Of a DNA stretch of 64,000 nucleotides, positions 26,992 to 36,388 are shown in pieces. The stretch is taken from NCBI RefSeq assembly GCF_014269025.2, contig NZ_CP077094.1, positions 186,001-250,000 of the forward strand, given 5' to 3'. The number at the start of each line of letters is the position of its first letter. The stretch's first letter is position 1. This DNA is from Pseudomonas promysalinigenes. GTDB taxonomy: Bacteria; Pseudomonadota; Gammaproteobacteria; Pseudomonadales; Pseudomonadaceae. A program made the position numbers and the translations under genes. The notes under the pieces were generated by a model. That model had not been told where the DNA came from and did not search any database. It saw only the letters and a list, made by a program, of their open reading frames with translations.

Positions 26992-28434
26992 ATGCAGCTC
27001 AAAGACGCTCAGTTGTTCCGCCAGCAAGCCTTCATCAACGGTGAGTGGCTGGATGCGGACAGCGGCCAGACCATCAATGTGACCAACCCGGCCACAGGTG
27101 AAGTCATCGGTACCGTGCCGAAGATGGGCACTGCGGAAACCCGCCGCGCCATCGAAGCCGCCGACAAGGCCCTGCCGGCCTGGCGTGCACTGACCGCCAA
27201 GGAGCGCTCGGCCAAGCTGCGTCGCTGGTTCGAACTGATGATCGAAAACCAGGACGACCTGGCTCGCCTGATGACCACCGAACAAGGCAAGCCGCTGGCC
27301 GAAGCCAAAGGCGAAATCGCCTACGCGGCCTCGTTCATCGAGTGGTTCGCCGAAGAAGCCAAGCGCGTTTATGGTGACACCATCCCAGGTCACCAGCCAG
27401 ACAAGCGCCTGATCGTCATCAAGCAGCCAATCGGCGTTACGGCGGCCATCACCCCGTGGAACTTCCCGGCTGCCATGATCACCCGTAAAGCCGGCCCGGC
27501 CCTTGCTGCGGGTTGCACCATGGTGCTCAAGCCTGCCTCGCAGACCCCATACTCGGCCCTGGCGCTGGTCGAACTGGCAAACCGTGCCGGTATCCCGGCT
27601 GGCGTGCTGAGCGTAGTTACCGGCAGCGCTGGTGAAGTCGGCGGCGAGCTGACCGGCAACTCCCTGGTACGTAAGCTGTCCTTCACCGGCTCGACCGAAA
27701 TTGGTCGCCAGCTGATGCAAGAATGCGCCAAGGACATCAAGAAAGTTTCCCTGGAACTGGGTGGCAACGCTCCGTTCATCGTGTTCGACGACGCCGACCT
27801 GGACAAGGCGGTCGAGGGCGCGATCATCTCCAAGTACCGCAACAACGGCCAGACCTGCGTTTGCGCCAACCGTATCTATGTGCAGGACGGCGTCTACGAC
27901 GCGTTCGCTCAGAAGCTGGCTGCCGCAGTGGCCAAACTGAAGATCGGTAACGGCCTGGAAGAGGGCACCACCACTGGCCCGCTGATCGACGGCAAGGCTG
28001 TAGCCAAGGTTCAGGAACACATCGAAGACGCCGTTGGCAAAGGCGCCAAGGTGCTGTCCGGTGGCAAGCTGATCGAAGGCAACTTCTTCGAGCCGACCAT
28101 CCTGGTTGACGTGCCGAAAACCGCTGCAGTCGCTAAAGAAGAGACCTTCGGCCCACTGGCGCCACTGTTCCGCTTCAAAGACGAAGCCGAAGTCATTGCC
28201 ATGTCCAACGACACCGAGTTCGGCCTGGCCTCGTACTTCTATGCCCGTGACATGAGCCGTGTGTTCCGTGTTGCCGAGGCCCTGGAATACGGCATGGTGG
28301 GTATCAACACCGGCCTGATCTCCAACGAAGTCGCGCCATTCGGCGGCATCAAGGCTTCGGGCCTGGGTCGTGAAGGCTCCAAGTACGGTATCGAGGACTA
28401 CCTCGAAATCAAGTACCTGTGCATCAGCGTTTGA
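26992..28434 (+). CDS. gabD: Succinate-semialdehyde dehydrogenase (NADP+)
   Basis: Oxidises succinate semialdehyde to succinate in GABA degradation. The 480-residue aldehyde dehydrogenase has the oxyanion-hole Asn in PWNFPAAM, the FTGSTEIGRQL nucleotide-binding motif, the catalytic Glu motif LELGGNAPFIV and the catalytic Cys289 (NNGQTCVCANR). ATG 26992 (MQLKDAQLFRQQ) matches the family N-terminus; the longer frame from 26923 has no ribosome site. gabT follows 181 bases downstream, with a hairpin between. Confidence 0.95.
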   Translation: MQLKDAQLFRQQAFINGEWLDADSGQTINVTNPATGEVIGTVPKMGTAETRRAIEAADKALPAWRALTAKERSAKLRRWFELMIENQDDLARLMTTEQGKPLAEAKGEIAYAASFIEWFAEEAKRVYGDTIPGHQPDKRLIVIKQPIGVTAAITPWNFPAAMITRKAGPALAAGCTMVLKPASQTPYSALALVELANRAGIPAGVLSVVTGSAGEVGGELTGNSLVRKLSFTGSTEIGRQLMQECAKDIKKVSLELGGNAPFIVFDDADLDKAVEGAIISKYRNNGQTCVCANRIYVQDGVYDAFAQKLAAAVAKLKIGNGLEEGTTTGPLIDGKAVAKVQEHIEDAVGKGAKVLSGGKLIEGNFFEPTILVDVPKTAAVAKEETFGPLAPLFRFKDEAEVIAMSNDTEFGLASYFYARDMSRVFRVAEALEYGMVGINTGLISNEVAPFGGIKASGLGREGSKYGIEDYLEIKYLCISV

Positions 28435-28459
28435 TCGCCGGGTAAAGCTTTTACCTCTG

Positions 28460-28497
28460 CCAGCGGGGCGCGAGAGCGACGTCTCGCTGGCTTTTTT
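28460..28497 (+). terminator. Hairpin and T-tract between gabD and gabT
   Basis: GCGAGA (28470-28475) and TCTCGC (28482-28487) pair, with an alternative CCAGCG/CGCTGG stem, followed by TTTTTT at 28492. It probably ends or attenuates part of the gabD transcript before gabT. Confidence 0.6.
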
Positions 28498-28615
28498 GAC
28501 ATCGCAGCACCTGGTGGCCAGGGCGTTCACGGCAGTCGATCAACGAATACTGTTCGCGAGCACTCCCAGCCACCCCCGAATAAAAGCGCCGCTGATTGGC
28601 GCAAATGAGGGCATT

Positions 28616-29893
28616 ATGAGCAAGACCAACGAATCCTTGATGCAACGTCGTGTAGCCGCCGTCCCACGTGGCGTTGGCCAGATTCACCCAATCTTCGTTG
28701 AATCCGCGAAGAACTCCACGGTGATCGACGTTGAAGGCCGCGAACTGATCGACTTCGCCGGCGGCATCGCAGTACTGAACACTGGCCACCTGCACCCGAA
28801 AGTGGTTGCAGCCGTGCAAGAGCAGCTGACCAAGGTCAGCCACACCTGCTTCCAGGTGCTCGCGTACGAGCCTTACGTAGAGCTGTGCGAAAAGATCAAC
28901 AAGCTGGTTCCAGGTGACTTCGACAAGAAGACCCTGCTGGTTTCCACCGGCTCTGAAGCCGTTGAAAACGCCGTCAAGATCGCCCGTGCTGCCACTGGCC
29001 GTGCTGGCGTGATCGCCTTCACCGGCGGTTACCATGGCCGCACCATGATGACCCTGGGCCTGACCGGCAAGGTCGTACCGTACTCCGCAGGCATGGGCCT
29101 GATGCCAGGCGGCATCTTCCGCGCCCTGTTCCCGAGCGAACTGCACGGTATCAGCGTTGACGACGCCATCGCTTCGGTCGAGCGCATCTTCAAGAACGAC
29201 GCCGAGCCACGCGACATCGCCGCGATCATCCTCGAGCCAGTACAAGGCGAAGGCGGCTTCCTGCCAGCGCCGAAAGAGCTGATGAAGCGTCTGCGCGAGC
29301 TGTGCGACAAACACGGCATTCTGCTGATCGCCGACGAAGTGCAGACTGGCGCTGGCCGTACCGGCACCTTCTTCGCCATGGAACAGATGGGTGTTGCGCC
29401 TGACCTGACCACCTTCGCCAAATCCATTGCTGGCGGCTTCCCGCTGGCCGGTGTGTGCGGCAAGGCCGAAATCATGGACGCTATCGCCCCGGGCGGCCTG
29501 GGCGGCACCTACGCCGGTTCGCCGATCGCCTGCGCCGCTGCCTTGGCCGTTATCCAGGTGTTCGAGGAAGAAAAACTGCTGGACCGCAGCAAGGCGGTCG
29601 GTGAGCACCTCACCACTGGCCTGCGCAAGATCCAGGAAAAGCATCCGATCATTGGCGACGTCCGTGGTCTGGGCTCGATGATCGCTGTGGAAGTGTTCGA
29701 GAAGGGCACCCACACCCCGAACGCTGCTGCTGTTGCCCAAGTTGTGGCCAAAGCGCGCGACAAGGGCCTGATCCTGCTGTCGTGCGGCACCTACGGCAAC
29801 GTCCTGCGTATCCTGGTTCCGCTGACCGCCGAAGACGCGCTGCTGGACAAAGGCCTGACCATCATCGAAGAGTGCTTCGCTGAACTCGCCTGA
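28616..29893 (+). CDS. gabT: 4-aminobutyrate aminotransferase
   Basis: Transfers the amino group of GABA (or 5-aminovalerate) to 2-oxoglutarate, giving succinate semialdehyde for GabD. The 425-residue class III PLP enzyme has STGSEAVENAVKIAR, the cofactor Asp in IADEVQTGAGRTG and the Schiff-base Lys269 in TFAKSIAGG. ATG 28616 follows AATGAGGGC. The frame runs further upstream without a start site. It is followed at once by a strong terminator. Confidence 0.96.
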   Translation: MSKTNESLMQRRVAAVPRGVGQIHPIFVESAKNSTVIDVEGRELIDFAGGIAVLNTGHLHPKVVAAVQEQLTKVSHTCFQVLAYEPYVELCEKINKLVPGDFDKKTLLVSTGSEAVENAVKIARAATGRAGVIAFTGGYHGRTMMTLGLTGKVVPYSAGMGLMPGGIFRALFPSELHGISVDDAIASVERIFKNDAEPRDIAAIILEPVQGEGGFLPAPKELMKRLRELCDKHGILLIADEVQTGAGRTGTFFAMEQMGVAPDLTTFAKSIAGGFPLAGVCGKAEIMDAIAPGGLGGTYAGSPIACAAALAVIQVFEEEKLLDRSKAVGEHLTTGLRKIQEKHPIIGDVRGLGSMIAVEVFEKGTHTPNAAAVAQVVAKARDKGLILLSCGTYGNVLRILVPLTAEDALLDKGLTIIEECFAELA

Positions 29894-29909
29894 TGTGACG
29901 CGCTTCATG

Positions 29910-29938
29910 AAAAAACCCGCTTCGGCGGGTTTTTTTTG
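29910..29938 (+). terminator. Rho-independent terminator of gabT
   Basis: AAAAAACCCGC-TTCG-GCGGGTTTTTTTT: GC stem with a stable TTCG loop and a run of eight T, 17 bases after the gabT stop. Confidence 0.95.
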
Positions 29939-30030
29939 TGCCAAGAAAAGCCCTGTAGCGCTATGGTGGTGTGAGGACTTGCCTTGGAAGCTGCAACGGA
30001 TTGCGTGTCAGGGATATTCAGGAGTTGCTG

Positions 30031-31293
30031 ATGAGTGCTGCAGACCCCACCCCACCTTGCGTATTGATTGCCGAAGGTGACCCTTGGGTAAGGGAAATGT
30101 TGAGCGAGATGCTGCTCAGCGTGCGCTGCGATGCCCGCTTGCAAGTCTGCGCCGACGGCACTCAGGCTCTTGCGGCGCTGGCCAGCAAGCCTGACCTGAT
30201 CATCGCCGCCCGCGAGCTGGCCGGCGTCGATGGCCTGGACCTGCTGCGCAAGGTGCGGGTCAAAGGCCCGGGGTTGCCGTTCATTCTCATGAGCAACCGC
30301 AGCGACAGCGCCAGCGTTCGCGAAGCCTTACCACTGCACCCCACGGCTTACCTGAGCAAGCCGCTGAATCTCGATAAATTGCGCAAAAGCCTCGAAGAGC
30401 TGTTGCTGGCAGTAGGTGAGCAGGTGGCCTGCCCTGTGCCACCGTTGCAGCCTGGCACCAGGCTGCCGGCTTACCTTGAGCAGCGCCGCGCCAGTGCCGA
30501 TGGCGGTCCTTTGTTCGCGGATGTACAACTGGCTATCAAGCGTGCGCTCAACCCCCAAGGCCTCAACCTCAAAGTGCTCGAAGAAGAGGTGCGTGGCGAC
30601 CCGCAGATCACTGCGGTGCTGATCGCCGCTGCCAACAGCGCCAGCCTGCACCGTGACGCGCCTGTGCAGACCCTGCTGCAGGCGCTTAACAAGCTGGGCA
30701 GCACCCAGAGCATGAACTTGATCCTGGGTCTTACGCTCAAGCGCAGCGCGCGCCTGAGCGACCCCTTGCTTACACAACACGCCACGCATTACTGGAACTT
30801 GTCACTGCATTGCGCGGAATACGCCCGCTCGCTGGCACGCATGCTCGAGCTGGAGCAAGAGCGCTGCTACTGCGCCGGCCTGCTGCATTGCCTGGGTGAC
30901 CTGGCGGTCTTGCGCTGCCTGCAGGAGTGGCGCCTGGCCGGGGGCGAGTTGGACGAGGGGCGGGTGACACTATCACTGGAGGAGTTCGGCGCGGCATTCG
31001 GCTCGGCCTTGCGCACCCGCTGGCGCCTGCCACTGAGCCTGCGGGAGCTGATTGCAGCGATCTACCAGTTAGGTGGTGGTGTGTATTCTCGGGAGATCCT
31101 GGCCATGAACCTGGCTGGGCAACTCGCCCGGCTGCCGGCAGAGCAAGGCCTGGAGAAGCTTGCCAGTAGCAAGACGGCGCGCTTGCTCAAGGTTGGCCTG
31201 CCAGAGCTGCGCCGGTTACGCAAGGTGGCGAATCCTGAAGGGGAGCCCCATGCCGATGGGCCGCTCGACCCGGACCCCTCCAGCAACGTTTGA
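30031..31293 (+). CDS. Degenerate receiver-HDOD domain protein
   Basis: A 420-residue cytosolic signalling protein. Residues ~8-130 have the receiver fold with VLIAEGDPW at the first strand and a conserved AYLSKPLN Lys motif. The phospho-acceptor position, aligned with D54 of AlgR, is Ala (A60, in LIIAARELAGVDG), so classic phosphorylation is not expected. Residues ~170-370 are an HDOD domain (VAxNSAS-like AAANSAS segment and CAGLLHCLGDLAVL), a degenerate HD domain used in signalling. ATG 30031 follows CAGGAGTTGCTG. It is the first of several c-di-GMP-type genes here. Confidence 0.8.
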   Translation: MSAADPTPPCVLIAEGDPWVREMLSEMLLSVRCDARLQVCADGTQALAALASKPDLIIAARELAGVDGLDLLRKVRVKGPGLPFILMSNRSDSASVREALPLHPTAYLSKPLNLDKLRKSLEELLLAVGEQVACPVPPLQPGTRLPAYLEQRRASADGGPLFADVQLAIKRALNPQGLNLKVLEEEVRGDPQITAVLIAAANSASLHRDAPVQTLLQALNKLGSTQSMNLILGLTLKRSARLSDPLLTQHATHYWNLSLHCAEYARSLARMLELEQERCYCAGLLHCLGDLAVLRCLQEWRLAGGELDEGRVTLSLEEFGAAFGSALRTRWRLPLSLRELIAAIYQLGGGVYSREILAMNLAGQLARLPAEQGLEKLASSKTARLLKVGLPELRRLRKVANPEGEPHADGPLDPDPSSNV

Positions 31294-31317
31294 GCTACCG
31301 TGGCAGCCGCGGGGCCA

Positions 31318-32304
31318 TCAGCCGTGAACGATCTGATTCTTGCCCTGCCGCTTGGCGCGGTACATAGCGGCATCGGCACGGGCGAACAGGTCGTCCAGCG
31401 AGGTGTCTTGATCGGTCAGGGCGGTCAATCCTTGGCTTACCGTGACGCTATAGGTCTGTTCGCCGTGGCTGAAACTCAGCCGTTGGACCTCTCGCTGCAG
31501 GCGCTCAGCAATGAGCTCGGCAGCTTGTGCATTGCAACCTGGGAAGATGGCGGCGAACTCCTCACCCCCGATACGCCCGAACTGGTCCCCCCGGCGTAGA
31601 ACGGCTTTGCCGCTGTCGGCGATGCGCTGGAGCACCTGGTCGCCTTCCTGATGGCCGTAACTGTCGTTGATACGCTTGAAGTCGTCGATGTCCAACAGCA
31701 GAAAGGCCAAAGGTGTGCCGTCCTCTCGGGCGTGATCGAACGCTTGTCGGGCACACTCGAAGAAATGCCGGCGGTTGCTGCTCTGGGTCAGCACATCGGT
31801 GGTAGCCAGGCGCTGCAGTTCGCCTTCCAATTGCTTCTTTTCGGTGATGTCTTCAGCAATACCAACGACGATGACCCGCTCACCTTCGCTCTGTTGATTG
31901 ATGTAGCACTTATCGCTCAGCCAGCGTACCTGCCCGCTGGCGTTGAGAATACGGTACTCCCGGTCCTCCACGGCGCCTTTAAGCAGCACCTGGGCCAGGC
32001 TACGCTCGGCGAATTCCAGATCATCGGGATAGATGCTGTCGCGCCACTCGTTGTAGTCGGCCAGTACCAGGCTGGCTGGGCGGCCGAAGATGCGCTCGTA
32101 GGCGGGGCTGACATAAAGCACTTGACGGGTTTCCCAGTCAAAAGCCCACAGCACGGCATTGACGCTGTCCAGTAGTGAGCTGTAGAGCTGGTCGCGTTCA
32201 CTCAAGCGGGCAACTTCGCCTTGGGCGTGGAGCAGGGCCAGCAAGGTTTGTGCAGTTTCGGGAGGTTGGCTACCTGATAGCAAAGGTGGAAGGTGTTTGG
32301 CCAT
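31318..32304 (-). CDS. PAS-GGDEF diguanylate cyclase
   Basis: Makes cyclic di-GMP. The 328-residue soluble protein has a PAS domain at about 35-155 (YERIFGRPASLVL, then GIAEDITEKKQLE) and a GGDEF domain with an intact active site GGEEF and the inhibitory I-site RRGD five residues before it, so it is a feedback-controlled active cyclase. The frame opens at TTG 32343; ATG 32304 (MAKHLPPLL) is used here because the extension has no ribosome site. It is convergent with the HDOD gene. Confidence 0.88.
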   Translation of the reverse strand: MAKHLPPLLSGSQPPETAQTLLALLHAQGEVARLSERDQLYSSLLDSVNAVLWAFDWETRQVLYVSPAYERIFGRPASLVLADYNEWRDSIYPDDLEFAERSLAQVLLKGAVEDREYRILNASGQVRWLSDKCYINQQSEGERVIVVGIAEDITEKKQLEGELQRLATTDVLTQSSNRRHFFECARQAFDHAREDGTPLAFLLLDIDDFKRINDSYGHQEGDQVLQRIADSGKAVLRRGDQFGRIGGEEFAAIFPGCNAQAAELIAERLQREVQRLSFSHGEQTYSVTVSQGLTALTDQDTSLDDLFARADAAMYRAKRQGKNQIVHG

Positions 32305-32446
32305 GAGCACGGAGCGGATCTCAACAATGAGGCGTGCGGCCAAGAACCCGGCCCGCCACGCGGGCGATGTGCGGGTTTTGAGTCGGTTTTCACAAGGTAA
32401 GTTCCAGCAGGCACGCCCTATTGCAGGGCGCGCCGATCAGCGGCCT

Positions 32447-33631
32447 TCAGGCGCCAGTGGGGCGCAGGGAGTAGGTTTTAAGCTGTGCTGCGAAGTCGCG
32501 CAGGGCATGAATACCACTGGCCTCGGCCTCGTGTACCCAATCTTTCATTGCGGCCAACATGTCGTGACCATTGGCGCTGGTGCGCGCCCAGATCTGTTGC
32601 AGGGCGAGCCGCTTCTCATAGATGGTCTTCAGCGCCTGACTATGGGCGAGCATGCCCTCGATACGCAGGTGGTGACGGTCTTCCAGCAGGCTGGTTTCAC
32701 GGGACAGCAGGCGCTTGGCACGGCGAAAGCGATGGCGGACAGACTCATCGACTTTTGCCAGCTCTTGCTTGACCAGCGGGGCGATCACCAGCTTGCGGTA
32801 CTGGGCCATGATCTGGAACCGGTTATTGAGGATGGCCATGGCAGTGTCCATGTCCAGGCTGGCCTTGCCCTCGACCCTGTGGGCGATGGGCGCCACGCGC
32901 TGAACCTTGGCCAGGCGCAGCAGGCAGAACAGACGAATCCAGGCCCAGCCCATGTCGAACTCCCAGCGCTTGACGGAAAGCTTGGCCGAGTTGGGGTAGG
33001 TGTGATGGTTGTTGTGCAGCTCTTCGCCACCGATGACGATGCCCCACGGCACCAGGTTGGTGGCGGCGTCGCGGCATTCGAAATTGCGGTAGCCCACCGC
33101 GTGGCCCAAGCCATTGACCACGCCTGCGGCCCAGAACGGAATCCACATCATCTGCACCGCCCAGACGGTGATGCCAGCGGTGCCGAACAGCAGCAGGTCG
33201 ATGATGGCCATCAGCACGATGCCGCCGAATTTGAAGCGTGAGTAAAGGTTGCGCTCGACCCAATCCTGCGGGCAATTTTTGCCATAGATGCGCAGCGTTT
33301 CAGGGTTGCGGGCCTCTTCGCGGTAGAGTTCGGCGCCTTTGCGCAGCACCGTACCAAGGCCCTTGTATACGGGGCTGTGTGGGTCGTCCGGGGTTTCGCA
33401 CTTGGCGTGGTGCTTGCGGTGAACGGCGGTCCACTCACGGGTGTTCTGCGCTGTGGTCAGCCACAGCCAGAAGCGGAAGAAGTGCTTGAGCGCGCCGTTA
33501 AGCTCCAGCGCACGGTGGGCGGAGTAGCGGTGCAGGTAGAGAGTGACGCTGATGATGGTCACGTGGGTCATCAGCAGGGTGACGCCAACCAGTTGCCAGG
33601 CCGACAAGTCGAGCAAACCGTTGTACCACAT
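32447..33631 (-). CDS. desA: Membrane fatty acid desaturase DesA
   Basis: A 394-residue integral membrane di-iron enzyme that introduces a delta-9 double bond in phospholipid acyl chains, adjusting membrane fluidity. The three His boxes are visible: HRYSAHR (first), HRKHHAKC (second) and HNNHHTYP (third). Hydrophobic segments flank them, followed by a helical C-terminal part. The frame extends far upstream (34036) but ATG 33631 (MWYNGLLDLS) is the family start. It is divergent from the GGDEF-EAL gene. Confidence 0.92.
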   Translation of the reverse strand: MWYNGLLDLSAWQLVGVTLLMTHVTIISVTLYLHRYSAHRALELNGALKHFFRFWLWLTTAQNTREWTAVHRKHHAKCETPDDPHSPVYKGLGTVLRKGAELYREEARNPETLRIYGKNCPQDWVERNLYSRFKFGGIVLMAIIDLLLFGTAGITVWAVQMMWIPFWAAGVVNGLGHAVGYRNFECRDAATNLVPWGIVIGGEELHNNHHTYPNSAKLSVKRWEFDMGWAWIRLFCLLRLAKVQRVAPIAHRVEGKASLDMDTAMAILNNRFQIMAQYRKLVIAPLVKQELAKVDESVRHRFRRAKRLLSRETSLLEDRHHLRIEGMLAHSQALKTIYEKRLALQQIWARTSANGHDMLAAMKDWVHEAEASGIHALRDFAAQLKTYSLRPTGA

Positions 33632-33779
33632 AGGTGTAGAAGCCCTCGTGAATGCAGGGAGAAGGGTGTGATTATCCCTTGGCAGGGAAATAAAACCAGT
33701 CACCCTTTCCGATAGGAAGTCACGGCATGTTTCAGCCTTTATAATGCCCCATCCTTTTTCATGGGCTTTCCCCCCCGAC

Positions 33780-35675
33780 ATGTCTGTTTCCGTTCGCGAC
33801 GCCTTGCGCATGGCCGCGCTGTATGTGGTGCTCTCGTTCCTTTGGCTGGTGTTGGCCGAGGTGGTCCTGCGCAGTATGACTGACGACCCGCTTGCGTTAA
33901 CCGTGGGCCGGCAGATCAATGTAGTGGTGTGGGTGCTGGTCAGCGCCCTGCTGATCTTCGTGACCCGCGCCCGTCTGCTCAACTTCATCGGCGTCGGCGC
34001 GCGCCTGCGCAGCGAGGACCGCGAGCGCCTGCGCATGGCTGCAGCTGTGTTCGACAGTACACTGGAAGGCGTACTGGTTACCGACCGTCACGGCCTGATC
34101 GTGCATGTCAATCGTGCCTTCATGCAGATCACTGGGTACCAGCAGGAGGAAGTGCTCGGCCAGCGCCCCAGCAAGTTCAAGTCTGGGCGCCATGACGCGG
34201 CGTTCTACCAACAAATCTACGGGGCGCTGGCAGAAAAGGGCGAGTGGAGCGGTGAGATCTGGAACCGCCGCAAAAGCGGCGAAATCTACCCGCAATGGCA
34301 GACCATCAGCGCCATTCGCGATGAGCATGGTGAGCTGAGTCATTATGTGGCGGTGTTCAGCGACATCAGTGCCATCAAACATACCGAACAGGAACTCGCT
34401 TACCTGGCCCACCATGACCCGCTCACCGGGTTGCCCAATCGGTTGCTGTTCAACGACCGTGCCCGGCAGGCCCTGGCCGCGGCGCAGGCCAACAAGCGAG
34501 GCTGCGCGCTGCTGTTGCTCGATTTGGATCACTTTCAGAGCATCAACGATGGCCTTGGCCACACCATCGGCGACCAGTTGCTCAAGCTGGTTGGCGAGCG
34601 CCTGGGCCAGGCCGTGGGCAGCAGCGTTACCCTGGCGCGTCTGGGCGGCGACGAGTTCGGGGTGCTGGCCGAGAACTGCCAGCAGGTAGGGCAAGCTGGC
34701 AAGCTGGCCCAAGGCATCATCGAGCGCATGCGCGAACCTTTCGAGTTCGACGGCCACCGGCTGTTCATCAGTGCCAGCGTGGGTATCAGCCTGTTCCCCA
34801 GCGATGCGCTGAGCGCCGAGCAGCTGTTGCGCAATGCCGATTCGGCACTGTTCAAGGCCAAGAGCAGTGGCCGTGCCTGCTATGCGTTGTACACGGAGGA
34901 GCTGACCGCGCACGCACAGCACCGTGTCGAAACCGCCAGTGAACTGCGCCGGGCCTTGGCCAAGGATGAGCTGCGGGTGTTTTTCCAACCGGTGCATGAC
35001 CTGTTCACGGCAAGGATGGTCGGGGTCGAGGCGCTGGTTCGCTGGCAGCATCCGCAGCGCGGGTTGGTGCCGCCTGGGGAGTTCATTCCGATCGCCGAGC
35101 GCACTGGGCTGATTGCCGAGATCGATGCCTGGGTACTGCGTGAAGCATGCCTGCAGATGGTGCATTGGCAGGCCCAGGGGCGATCGCTGGAATTCGTTGC
35201 CGTAAATATCTCTAGCCGCTTGTTCGGCCAGCGTGAGTTGTACAGGCAGGTTGCCGATGTGCTCCACCAAACCGGCTTGGACCCGGCCTTGCTGGAACTG
35301 GAGGTGACCGAAAGTGCGGTGATGGAAGACCCGGAGGTGGCCCTTGAACAACTGCATCGCTTGCGTGAGCTGGGCTTGAACCTGGCCATCGATGACTTCG
35401 GTACAGGCTATTCGTCGCTGCTGCGGCTCAAGCGCATGCCCGTGCAAAAGCTCAAGATCGACCAAGGTTTCGTGGCTGGCCTGCCGTTGGACGATGATGA
35501 CATTGCGATCGTGCGGGTGATCATCGCCCTTGCGCGGAGCATGGGCATGCAAGTGCATGCTGAAGGCATCGAAGAGGCCGAGCAGGCGCGGTTCCTGTTG
35601 GAGCAGCAGTGCCAACTGGGGCAGGGGTACTGGTTCGGCCGGCCGGTCCCGGCTGGCGATCTGCGCTGGGGTTGA
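33780..35675 (+). CDS. Membrane-anchored PAS-GGDEF-EAL protein
   Basis: A 631-residue c-di-GMP enzyme. Two membrane segments (about 12-32 and 47-65) precede a PAS domain (about 85-205, GRHDAAFYQQIYGALAEKG), a GGDEF domain with an intact LGGDEFG but no Arg at the I-site position, and an EAL domain with EALVRW, LEVTESAVMED, IDDFGTGYSSL, LKIDQGFV and HAEGIEEAEQ, so phosphodiesterase activity is expected. ATG 33780 is chosen; a TATAAT at 33740-33745 may be its -10 box. Confidence 0.9.
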   Translation: MSVSVRDALRMAALYVVLSFLWLVLAEVVLRSMTDDPLALTVGRQINVVVWVLVSALLIFVTRARLLNFIGVGARLRSEDRERLRMAAAVFDSTLEGVLVTDRHGLIVHVNRAFMQITGYQQEEVLGQRPSKFKSGRHDAAFYQQIYGALAEKGEWSGEIWNRRKSGEIYPQWQTISAIRDEHGELSHYVAVFSDISAIKHTEQELAYLAHHDPLTGLPNRLLFNDRARQALAAAQANKRGCALLLLDLDHFQSINDGLGHTIGDQLLKLVGERLGQAVGSSVTLARLGGDEFGVLAENCQQVGQAGKLAQGIIERMREPFEFDGHRLFISASVGISLFPSDALSAEQLLRNADSALFKAKSSGRACYALYTEELTAHAQHRVETASELRRALAKDELRVFFQPVHDLFTARMVGVEALVRWQHPQRGLVPPGEFIPIAERTGLIAEIDAWVLREACLQMVHWQAQGRSLEFVAVNISSRLFGQRELYRQVADVLHQTGLDPALLELEVTESAVMEDPEVALEQLHRLRELGLNLAIDDFGTGYSSLLRLKRMPVQKLKIDQGFVAGLPLDDDDIAIVRVIIALARSMGMQVHAEGIEEAEQARFLLEQQCQLGQGYWFGRPVPAGDLRWG

Positions 35676-35695
35676 AAGGTAGGGCGCCAGGTTCT

Positions 35696-35723
35696 CTGCG
35701 CCTGTGATATCTCACAGGCGCAG
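35696..35723. terminator. Bidirectional hairpin between the EAL gene and metI
   Basis: CTGCGCCTGTGA (35696-35707) and TCACAGGCGCAG (35712-35723) form a perfect 12-bp stem with a TATC loop between two convergent genes. Confidence 0.75.
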
Positions 35724-35743
35724 CAGAGGCAACGGCAGGTGCG

Positions 35744-36388
35744 TCAACGCTTGTTCAACCCTTTCGCCAGCCTGTCCCCACCCAGTTGTATCAGTGCCAC
35801 CAAAGCCACCAGCATGGCGATCACGGTCAACATGATCTGGCTGTCGAAACGCTGATACCCGTAGCGATAGGCGATGTCCCCCAGCCCGCCTGCGCCAATC
35901 GCCCCGGCCATGGCCGAAGAGTTGATCAGCGTTACCAGCGTGACAGTGAACCCGCCGATGATCCCCGGCAGCGCCTCAGGCAGCAGCACATGCCAAACGA
36001 TGTGCCAGCGCCGGCAACCCATGGCCTGGGCGGCTTCCACCAGACCATGATCGACCTCGCGCAGGCTTACCTCGGCAATGCGCGCGAAGAAAGGTGTGGC
36101 AGCGATGGTCAGCGGTACCACGGCTGCCCAGACGCCGTAGGTAGTGCCTACCACCAGCCGAGTGAAGGGGATCAGCGCGACCATCAAGATCAGGAATGGG
36201 ATGGAGCGGAACAGGTTGACGAAGCCACCCAGCACGCGATTGAGCAACGGTGCCTGGTAGATACCGCCTTTATCGCTGGTGACCAGCAGTACTGCCAGCG
36301 GCACACCCAGCAGCAGCGCGATCAATGAAGACACGCCCACCATCAATAGCGTGTCGAGCAGCCCTTGCAGCAAGCGATCAAACCACAT
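35744..36388 (-). CDS. metI: Methionine-type ABC transporter permease MetI
   Basis: A 214-residue inner-membrane subunit with five or six membrane segments and the EAA-type loop [27 protein letters not shown]. The start ATG 36388 (MWFDRLLQG) lies 11 bases inside the metN 3' end, so it is coupled. It forms the importer with MetN and MetQ. The upstream monooxygenase genes suggest methionine-like organosulfur substrates (see findings). Confidence 0.93.
   Translation of the reverse strand: MWFDRLLQGLLDTLLMVGVSSLIALLLGVPLAVLLVTSDKGGIYQAPLLNRVLGGFVNLFRSIPFLILMVALIPFTRLVVGTTYGVWAAVVPLTIAATPFFARIAEVSLREVDHGLVEAAQAMGCRRWHIVWHVLLPEALPGIIGGFTVTLVTLINSSAMAGAIGAGGLGDIAYRYGYQRFDSQIMLTVIAMLVALVALIQLGGDRLAKGLNKR

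Noticed and set aside
33897..35615. A 572-codon frame opposite the PAS-GGDEF-EAL gene
   Set aside because: Antisense to a gene with intact GGDEF and EAL motifs; no ribosome site.
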